Below are positions 20,336-25,640 of a DNA stretch of 50,062 bases, piece after piece. The stretch is from positions 1-50,062 of IMG/VR virus record IMGVR_UViG_3300037200_000057; one strand, written 5' to 3'. Within the stretch, counting starts at the first letter, position 1. Each line of letters starts with the position of its first letter. The translations under genes were made by a program, and so were the position numbers. The DNA comes from a virus. The notes below the pieces were generated by a model. It was not told the DNA's origin. It saw nothing but the letters and a program-made list of their open reading frames with translations, and ran no database searches.

Positions 20336-20548
20336 ATGAAGATCAAAGAATCCGGGCTCCGCAAGAAGAAGCGTAACGCTAACGCCTACTACTATTGGCT
20401 TCTGGAAGAGAAGCCTCGCCGCAAGAAACGATTAGCCCAGCTAAACAAGGCTCGTCGGATCGCGGCCAAGAATAATCCCCGTTCTGAGTTGGTGGTTGCG
20501 GCTGAACGTGCTGAACAAGAAAACTCCCTAGCCAAAAGCAAGCGATGA
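20336..20548 (+). CDS. Highly basic small protein
   Basis: 70 residues, over a third Lys/Arg (R-K-K-K-R-N-A-N-A-Y-Y-Y-W-L-L, R-R-K-K-R-L-A-Q-L-N-K-A-R-R), otherwise helical. Probably nucleic-acid binding by composition. Coupled by ATGA to the next gene. Confidence 0.6.
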   Translation: MKIKESGLRKKKRNANAYYYWLLEEKPRRKKRLAQLNKARRIAAKNNPRSELVVAAERAEQENSLAKSKR

Positions 20549-20739
20549 ACGACAGGTGGGAGAATTTCCATGGCTACATTGCCATCGGGCATATCAAAGC
20601 CATTCTGCGAGAGAACAGTGAGTTGCGTCAAAAGGTAGCCCAATTAGAAGGCGTGGTTGAGGATGTTTGCGTTGGAACCAAGCTGCAATGCGCCTTGTGC
20701 GGAAACTACCGACCTTGCTTGTGTCAAGATTGTTCTTGA
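20545..20739 (+). CDS. Small coiled-coil protein with C-terminal zinc-like motif
   Basis: 64 residues. Helix I-K-A-I-L-R-E-N-S-E-L-R-Q-K-V-A-Q-L-E-G then C-A-L-C ... C-L-C-Q-D-C, five cysteines able to hold one Zn. It ends over a TTGACTTA element preceding the tRNA cluster. Confidence 0.6.
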   Translation: MNDRWENFHGYIAIGHIKAILRENSELRQKVAQLEGVVEDVCVGTKLQCALCGNYRPCLCQDCS

Positions 20740-20760
20740 CTTAATTACCGGTTGGTAATA
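20736..20760 (+). promoter_or_regulatory. TTGACTTA and inverted repeat before tRNA cluster
   Basis: TTGACTTA overlaps the preceding stop codon. It is followed by ATTACC-GGTT-GGTAAT, a 6-bp inverted repeat, and then TATCTTTTG. It may be the promoter or a hairpin separating the gene from the tRNA genes. Confidence 0.35.
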
Positions 20761-20782
20761 GGTATCTTTTGTTCTTTTTAAT

Positions 20783-20862
20783 GGCCAGGTAGTTTAAAGC
20801 AGAACCCGCAATAGTTCCCCCTCTCGGCGGAGATGAAGGTTTGAATCCTTCCCTGGCCTCCA
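20783..20862 (+). tRNA. tRNA-like gene with non-standard anticodon region
   Basis: Acceptor GGCCAGG/CCTGGCC (7 bp), D-arm GTTT-AAAGCA-GAAC without GG, T-arm GAAGG-TTTGAAT-CCTTC (perfect 5 bp, 7-nt loop) and encoded CCA are clear. The 29-nt middle is about six longer than usual. CCGC/GCGG closes a 17-nt loop, or alternatively GAAC/GTTC closes an 8-nt loop containing GCA with a TCTC-GGCG-GAGA variable arm. The amino acid is undetermined. Confidence 0.6.
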
Positions 20863-20868
20863 ATTTAT

Positions 20869-20945
20869 TGCAGAATGGAGCAGTCCGGTAGCTCGGCGCG
20901 CTCATAACGCGTAGGTCGTTGGTTCAAATCCAACTTCTGCAACCA
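20869..20945 (+). tRNA. tRNA-Met(CAU)
   Basis: Canonical cloverleaf: acceptor TGCAGAA/TTCTGCA, D-arm with GG, anticodon arm GCGCG-CTCATAA-CGCGT, T-arm GTTGG-TTCAAAT-CCAAC, A73 and encoded CCA. The anticodon is CAT; it could be elongator Met or, if lysidine-modified, Ile. Both flanking tRNA-like genes are unusual while this one is normal. Confidence 0.92.
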
Positions 20946-20946
20946 T

Positions 20947-21023
20947 CAGCTAGTAGCTCAACCTGGCAGAGCGTATGGCCTGGGACCATAAGGTTGCAAG
21001 TTCAATTCTTGCTTAGCTGACCA
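20947..21023 (+). tRNA. tRNA-Pro(UGG) with C33
   Basis: Acceptor CAGCTAG/TTAGCTG with C1-G72 and A73 (bacterial proline identity), D-arm GCTC-AACCTGGCA-GAGC with GG, anticodon arm TATGG-CCTGGGA-CCATA (perfect 5 bp), T-arm GCAAG-TTCAATT-CTTGC, encoded CCA. The anticodon is TGG. Position 33 is C where nearly all tRNAs have U. The rest of the fold is excellent. Confidence 0.85.
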
Positions 21024-21047
21024 CTTTCAAGTTCAATAAATCAAATC

Positions 21048-21194
21048 ATGTCTTACGTTATCACGTTTATCGTTGGTGCTATTCTCGGTGCGATTGGTTA
21101 TGCCCTGGTGATTCGCAAGAATCCCAAGATCCAGGCCGACACCGTTAAGGCTGCTGTTCAGGCCCAGAAGGTCGCCACGGAAGTTAAGAAGTAA
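21048..21194 (+). CDS. Small single-span membrane protein
   Basis: 48 residues: an N-terminal hydrophobic Gly/Ala/Ile-rich helix (I-T-F-I-V-G-A-I-L-G-A-I-G-Y-A-L-V-I) followed by an amphipathic Lys/Ala/Gln helix. Gene-dense region with tRNA genes on both sides. G/C-rich codons. Confidence 0.65.
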   Translation: MSYVITFIVGAILGAIGYALVIRKNPKIQADTVKAAVQAQKVATEVKK

Positions 21195-21199
21195 TTGCT

Positions 21200-21406
21200 A
21201 TGCCGACCCCTAAAGGCAATCACGATACCAATATCTCAGACCGGGATATTACCGCTACGTCGGCTGAGACCTTGCTCAACATGAGCCGGGCCTTTCCTGA
21301 CGCCAACAACAACTCGTGTCCTCGCGAGTACAACCAATGCGTTCCTGAGCCCGATATGAGTCAGGAGAACTTGGCCAAGACGCAACGGACCGGCTACACC
21401 GACTAA
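21200..21406 (+). CDS. Hypothetical polar protein
   Basis: 68 residues, low hydrophobicity, rich in Asn, Asp, Thr and Pro, probably disordered. Starts 5 bp after the previous stop. No family recognised. Confidence 0.55.
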   Translation: MPTPKGNHDTNISDRDITATSAETLLNMSRAFPDANNNSCPREYNQCVPEPDMSQENLAKTQRTGYTD

Positions 21407-21407
21407 G

Positions 21408-21605
21408 GTGGCTAAGATCGCAGAAAGTTCAGCAGGTGCTTTGCCGGGGGTTTCCTTTGAGGAAGCCCGCCATCGCCTTGCTGGACAAAAAGGGATTACC
21501 TTGCCTATGGCTGGTAGTCAGTTGGGTGGATCTAAATCCCCTATCTCAACCGTTTCTGCGCCTAAGATTGGCAAGCCCATGGCTATGCCTAAGTTTAAGA
21601 TTTGA
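21408..21605 (+). CDS. Hypothetical protein with GTG start
   Basis: 65 residues from GTG one base after the previous stop; no ATG nearby in frame. Gly/Ser/Pro/Lys-rich, with F-E-E-A-R-H-R-L and a Met/Pro/Lys tail. Looks disordered or virion-like. Unknown. Confidence 0.5.
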   Translation: MAKIAESSAGALPGVSFEEARHRLAGQKGITLPMAGSQLGGSKSPISTVSAPKIGKPMAMPKFKI

Positions 21606-21617
21606 TTTGGGTATCTA

Positions 21618-21738
21618 AAGTTGGTGCGCAACTACCTTCTCGATGTGGCAAACTGAACAATGCAACCCACGCGAGGATGAGCAATCGGCGGATAGTCCGA
21701 AATCTATCCTGGGGGCTTCTCGGGTCAGTTTAGATTGA
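21618..21738 (+). ncRNA. Structured RNA candidate before tRNA-Thr
   Basis: 153-bp gap. It holds AGTTG-GTGCG-CAACT, a long helix TTCTCG-a-TGTGG with CCACG-CGAGGA around an 18-nt loop, GGATAG-TCCGAAAT-CTATCC and GGTCA/TGACC. The series of stable stems in a gene-free gap next to tRNA genes suggests a small RNA. No known family fits by eye. Confidence 0.4.
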
Positions 21739-21758
21739 CCATACCTAATTCAAACTTT

Positions 21759-21834
21759 GCCCGCATAGCTCAATTGGTAGAGCATCTCTTTTGTAAAGAG
21801 AAGGTTGTAGGTTCGATTCCGTCTGTGGGCTCCA
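21759..21834 (+). tRNA. tRNA-Thr(UGU)
   Basis: Acceptor GCCCGCA/TGTGGGC, D-arm GCTC-AATTGGTA-GAGC, anticodon arm TCTCT-TTTGTAA-AGAGA with normal U33 and anticodon TGT, T-loop TTCGATT and encoded CCA. The T-stem has two mismatches (GTAGG/CCGTC). Confidence 0.88.
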
Positions 21835-21840
21835 ATTTTC

Positions 21841-22374
21841 ATGAACATTCACCACACCAACGAACCTGAGGTTAAATGGTCCTCCTGGCTGGCACCCCTT
21901 CTGGCATGCTACGCTTCAACCGACAATAAGAATCTGGTTGAGGTAGGGATTGGTCACTTCTCGACCCCCGCCCTACATGCCCTTGTTTTGGCTTCTGGAG
22001 GGGTTATGGTGTCATTGGAGGATTGCCAGGCATGGATGGATGGGTTTGTTGAAAAATTCAACGTGAATGGTAGTCATCTGTTCTTTGACGGAGACTACGA
22101 CGCTTCGTTAAAGGAGGTTGTTGCTGGCTATCAACTTCCGACTAGGTATGGAGTTGGGTTTATTGACGAGTCTCCTGGTGGGGCTCGGCGAGCCAAGAGC
22201 TTTAAGGCTTTGATTGATAAGTGCGACTTTGTGGTGGTCCATGATTATTGGAACGAAAATATCCCGGCTATCGGCCCCATGTTGGGTGATTGCAGCTGGG
22301 CGGTTGCCAACCATTTCGAGCCACCTACCTTGATTGCTTCCAAGACCAAGAAGGTCCCTGCCCATCTGCTTTAA
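21841..22374 (+). CDS. SAM-dependent methyltransferase-like protein
   Basis: 177 residues. The start of a Rossmann fold is visible: N-L-V-E-V-G-I-G-H-F-S-T-P-A-L (motif I), G-G-V-M-V-S-L-E-D (acidic end of strand 2) and C-D-F-V-V-V-H-D-Y-W (motif IV-like). This fits a small class I methyltransferase of the FkbM/TylF type, possibly modifying a sugar given the glycosyltransferases elsewhere. The catalytic identity is uncertain. It begins 6 bp after tRNA-Thr. Confidence 0.6.
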   Translation: MNIHHTNEPEVKWSSWLAPLLACYASTDNKNLVEVGIGHFSTPALHALVLASGGVMVSLEDCQAWMDGFVEKFNVNGSHLFFDGDYDASLKEVVAGYQLPTRYGVGFIDESPGGARRAKSFKALIDKCDFVVVHDYWNENIPAIGPMLGDCSWAVANHFEPPTLIASKTKKVPAHLL

Positions 22375-22427
22375 GCTTGCTTAGCAGGTAGGTTAGGTTT
22401 AGTTGTTGGGTCGATAAAACCAATTAT

Positions 22428-22694
22428 ATGGCGACCAACAAACCTAAGTTTCAAGATAACCCCTATGACCCACCGGGTTGGGAAAAGACTCCCGAGTGGA
22501 TGAGGAACGTAGCCCCGGAACATGCCTCTGTGGCGGCTTCGATGGATCGGGACTATCCCAGGGATCAATTCGGGCGCAAACTGCCTGGAACCAAGCCAGA
22601 ACTGCGGCTGGACCCCCGTCCGGCAAGCATGGTGCCTTCCCGCAAGACCTACACCGAGCAGGACAAAAGCACGCTCAATGGACGAAACATCTGA
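22428..22694 (+). CDS. Hypothetical polar protein
   Basis: 88 residues, Pro/Lys/Arg/Asp-rich (D-P-P-G-W-E-K-T-P-E-W; R-L-D-P-R-P-A-S), probably disordered. Overlaps the next gene by 17 nt. Unknown function. Confidence 0.6.
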   Translation: MATNKPKFQDNPYDPPGWEKTPEWMRNVAPEHASVAASMDRDYPRDQFGRKLPGTKPELRLDPRPASMVPSRKTYTEQDKSTLNGRNI

Positions 22695-22920
22695 GGCTTT
22701 GGCTTACATGAAGGTTCGGGCTCAATCCCAACTGGATGGCCTGAAGCTTGAGAACGACGGGCATAACGTGCTGATCTGCGTCCATGACCCCGCAACCGGC
22801 AATTGGGGATTGGCTTCAACCATCCCCGATAAGACCGCTTTAGGCATCCTAATCCGCCATTGCGACTTCCTGCACACCAGAATATCTTCGTGTGTAAGTA
22901 ACCAGGTTACTGGTAGTTGA
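22678..22920 (+). CDS. Hypothetical protein
   Basis: 80 residues from the ATG at 22678. Begins with helix A-L-A-Y-M-K-V-R-A-Q-S-Q-L, then strands H-N-V-L-I-C-V-H-D and W-G-L-A-S-T-I-P. Not recognised. Followed by ~395 bp without a gene. Confidence 0.6.
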   Translation: MDETSEALAYMKVRAQSQLDGLKLENDGHNVLICVHDPATGNWGLASTIPDKTALGILIRHCDFLHTRISSCVSNQVTGS

Positions 22921-22941
22921 GTTATGATTACCTATTTAGTA

Positions 22942-22950
22942 TTGACTTTT
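22942..22950 (+). promoter_or_regulatory. TTGACTTTT promoter-like element
   Basis: TTGACTTTT upstream of the hairpin-rich leader of the exonuclease operon. Same motif as at 32057 and 45123. Confidence 0.4.
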
Positions 22951-22968
22951 TTCAGATTTCCCCCCATC

Positions 22969-23190
22969 CCCCTTAATGCAGTTAAGGGTTCAGAGCTTGG
23001 AACCTTAGGGTTCCGGCGCTTAGAAAGAGAGTCTTTCTTCAGCCTACCTAATTTAGGTAGTCTTCAGAAAAACAAGACAAATGAACCAACCATGAATTGC
23101 GGAGCAACTGGTTAAATCAAGGTTAACCCGAAGGACTGCGCTAGCACTTGCCTCCGGCAATGCGCAAGCGAGTCAACTATAGAGTATAGT
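22969..23190 (+). ncRNA. Hairpin-rich leader of the replication/packaging operon
   Basis: Consecutive stems: CCCTTAA-TGCAG-TTAAGGG, GGAACC-TTAG-GGTTCC, GAAAGA-GAG-TCTTTC, CTACCTA-ATT-TAGGTAG, GGTTAA/TTAACC, and TTGCC-TCC-GGCAA inside GCGC/GCGC. No protein-like frame. It lies between a TTGACTTTT element and the exonuclease gene, so it would be a 5' leader or a separate RNA. The remainder to 23,315 shows no gene. Confidence 0.45.
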
Positions 23191-23315
23191 AGACAGAGAG
23201 GGTAGAGAAAACCGACAACCAGGAGATAAGCAAAATCAGAACCCGGTTGCTCAGGTTAAGGTGGTTGAATTTGAGATTGACTCTCAGACCAGAACCTGCA
23301 ATAGGTCTTCCCACA

Positions 23316-24116
23316 ATGGCACAAACAAAGGCGGTTGTAAGTAAGTTTAGACGGTTATTCGCAGACATTGAGACTAGCCCCAACGTGGTGCTTAGTTGGA
23401 GATGCGGATACGACATTAATATCGCTCACGATAACATCATCAAGGAGAGAAAGATTATCTGCATCGGGTATAAGTTTGAGGGAGATAAGAAGGTGCAAAT
23501 CCTGCGCTGGGATAAGGACCAAGACGACAGGAAGATGTTGGAAGCATTTCTGGAAGTTGCCAAGGAAGCTGATGAAATAGTTGGACACTACCTAGACCGC
23601 TTCGACTTACCTTGGATTAGGGCTCGCTGCTTGATTCTAGGGTTAGATCCCTTGCCGCTCTTGAAGACGGTTGATACCAAGGCATGGGCCTCAAAGTACT
23701 TCTACTTCAACTCCAACAAGCTTGATTACCTGGGTGAGGTTCTTGGATTCGGAAAAAAGATCAAGACTGATTTTGACCTTTGGAAGGATATTGTTCTCCA
23801 TAAGAGCCAGAAGGCCCTGGGTAAAATGTGCACCTACTGCGCCCGAGACATTGATCTTTTGGAGAAGGTGTTTCTGAAGTTGCAAGGTTGCACCAAGCCA
23901 AAAACCCATGTGGGTGTTCTGAACGGCGGAGAGAAGTGGAGTTGTCCTTTCACGGGTTCTACGGACGTTCAGCATGAGAAGCTTCGTGTCACCTCAACCG
24001 GCACCCGCCAGCATCAATTTTTCAGCCGCACTGCCAAAAAGTACTACCAAGTGTCGGATACGGCATTTAAGGAATATATGGCCTATCGGTTGCATCAGTT
24101 AAAGGAAATGAGTTAA
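23316..24116 (+). CDS. DnaQ/DnaB-polymerase-type 3'-5' exonuclease
   Basis: 266 residues from the ATG preceded by CCCACA. An RNase H-fold exonuclease: F-A-D-I-E-T-S (Exo I, D17/E19), G-H-Y-L-D-R-F-D-L-P (Exo II) and C-T-Y-C-A-R-D-I-D-L-L (Exo III, Y-x-x-x-D like). The C-terminal ~80 residues look like a degenerate zinc ribbon: C-P-F-T-G-S replaces the usual CxxC, and a second pair is missing. There is no polymerase domain in this window. It probably does proofreading or DNA processing. Confidence 0.8.
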   Translation: MAQTKAVVSKFRRLFADIETSPNVVLSWRCGYDINIAHDNIIKERKIICIGYKFEGDKKVQILRWDKDQDDRKMLEAFLEVAKEADEIVGHYLDRFDLPWIRARCLILGLDPLPLLKTVDTKAWASKYFYFNSNKLDYLGEVLGFGKKIKTDFDLWKDIVLHKSQKALGKMCTYCARDIDLLEKVFLKLQGCTKPKTHVGVLNGGEKWSCPFTGSTDVQHEKLRVTSTGTRQHQFFSRTAKKYYQVSDTAFKEYMAYRLHQLKEMS

Positions 24117-24140
24117 TCGTTAGTTTAGGGGTAACCACAA

Positions 24141-24683
24141 ATGGAAACAATGGAACCTAAGGTTGGTGGCTGGATGCTGACCTTTTCAAAAAAGCGGTTC
24201 TACCCGCTTGACGTGTCGCCTGACGACATTTGCATTGAGGATATTGCCCACGCGCTCAGCAACTTATGCCGGTTTGGGGGCCATTCGGTTTACCCCTACT
24301 CGGTTGCTCAGCATTCCGTCCTGGTTGCAAGATTGCTTCCACCAGAACTCATGTTGGCTGGATTGCTGCACGATGCGACGGAAGCTTATTACGTGGACGT
24401 TCCGCGCCCCGTGAAGGCCATCTTGCCAGAGTACAAGAGGCTTGAGCACAAGCTGGAGCTTATTATCGGCAAGAAGTTTGGTTGTGACTTCTCAGATCCC
24501 AGGATCAAGCAAGCCGACAACCTCATGCTGGTAACTGAGGCCAGGGACGTAATGAAGCTTAACGACGTGGAGTTGGCTGATTGGGGTATCGGTGTAGATC
24601 CCCTTCCTACCAATATCCATATTTGGGAAGGCTGGTTGGCAGAGCATCTGTTTTTGAAGGAATTTGAGAAACTAACAAAATGA
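24141..24683 (+). CDS. HD-domain phosphohydrolase (YfbR-like)
   Basis: 180 residues. V-A-Q-H-S-V (H58), L-L-H-D-A-T-E-A-Y (H77-D78) and the adjacent D-V-P-R-P-V-K (D86) give the HD metal site; a later A-D-x-L-M-L-V-T-E-A supplies the last Asp. It resembles 5'-deoxynucleotidase/YfbR-type enzymes that dephosphorylate dNMPs. Its leader is TAACCACAAA directly before ATG. Coupled to the dNMP kinase gene by ATGA, suggesting joint control of nucleotide pools. Confidence 0.85.
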   Translation: METMEPKVGGWMLTFSKKRFYPLDVSPDDICIEDIAHALSNLCRFGGHSVYPYSVAQHSVLVARLLPPELMLAGLLHDATEAYYVDVPRPVKAILPEYKRLEHKLELIIGKKFGCDFSDPRIKQADNLMLVTEARDVMKLNDVELADWGIGVDPLPTNIHIWEGWLAEHLFLKEFEKLTK

Positions 24684-25237
24684 AGCCAATTATCGCTTTT
24701 ACGGGCAACATGGGCTCAGGCAAGTCAACGGCAGCCGAAGCCCTTCAAAACACCTACAAGTGGCGTAGAATGAGCTTTGCGGAGCCTTTGCGAGACATGC
24801 TGCGTTGCATCGGCCTTGAAGCTTCCGATTTCACACCAGAAGGCAAGAAACGGAAGATCGAGTGGCTAGGAAAGACTCCGCGAGAGTTAATGCAGACCTT
24901 GGGAACTGAGTGGGGACGCAAGCTTGCTTCTGACTCTATCTGGGTCGATCTCATGCGGCGTCGCATCGAGTTTGGATTTAATGAGCTTGGGTATGATGGG
25001 GTTGTAATAGACGACTGCCGCTTTGACAACGAAGCCAAGGCTATCCGAGAGATGGGTGGTATCGTAATCAAGATCAGCAATCCATCAACCGCATGCGTTA
25101 ACCCCTCCCATGCTTCAGAGTCGGGTGTAAGCAACGAGCTAATCCAAGGGTATATCTCAAATGTGTATTCCAGGGAAGACTTTCAGAGCCAGGTTCTGGC
25201 AACCGTCAAGACCCTAAGCTACCTGCTTAAAAAGTAA
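24680..25237 (+). CDS. Deoxynucleoside monophosphate kinase
   Basis: 185 residues. P-loop G-N-M-G-S-G-K-S at 9-16, then S-F-A-E-P-L-R-D (nucleotide-binding) and D-D-C-R-F-D-N-E-A (Walker-B-like, as in the D-V-R-F-x-N-E motif of T4 gp1-type kinases). Converts dNMPs to dNDPs for phage DNA synthesis. Start overlaps the HD gene stop. Confidence 0.85.
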   Translation: MKPIIAFTGNMGSGKSTAAEALQNTYKWRRMSFAEPLRDMLRCIGLEASDFTPEGKKRKIEWLGKTPRELMQTLGTEWGRKLASDSIWVDLMRRRIEFGFNELGYDGVVIDDCRFDNEAKAIREMGGIVIKISNPSTACVNPSHASESGVSNELIQGYISNVYSREDFQSQVLATVKTLSYLLKK

Positions 25238-25241
25238 CCCA

Positions 25242-25640
25242 ATGGCCAAGAAAGAAAGAGAAGTTCTCGCAGTTGAAAAACTGACTCCGCAATCCGTCGT
25301 CCTCAACCTAGCCGGTGAGGACGTTAGGGTGGCTGGCAGCGCGTCAGAGAACGACTTCATGGGCAAGGTTGTAGCATGCCACATGCGCCATATCTTTCAA
25401 AAGGGCCTGCGCAAGTTCAACGACGATGACGTAAAGTTCTCACCCAAAGAGCTTAAGGATCTTATCGAAGCTGGCAAGGTCCTTGCGGAGATGTGCGGAG
25501 CAGCTTATGCCAAGGGAGAGGTATTAGATACGATGAAAGTAGTACAAGAAGCTCCGCCAACCGACATCGACTTTAGTGCATTAAATAAGATTCCAGAAGT
25601 ACCAAAGGCAAATGACAATCCAGGAAACAAACAGGATTAA
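25242..25640 (+). CDS. Hypothetical protein, candidate small terminase partner
   Basis: 132 residues, helical, with V-K-F-S-P-K-E-L-K-D-L-I-E-A-G-K-V-L-A-E-M and a Pro-rich acidic tail. It lies directly before the large terminase and overlaps it by 29 nt, the usual place of a small terminase, but no HTH is visible. Function inferred from position only. Confidence 0.6.
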   Translation: MAKKEREVLAVEKLTPQSVVLNLAGEDVRVAGSASENDFMGKVVACHMRHIFQKGLRKFNDDDVKFSPKELKDLIEAGKVLAEMCGAAYAKGEVLDTMKVVQEAPPTDIDFSALNKIPEVPKANDNPGNKQD

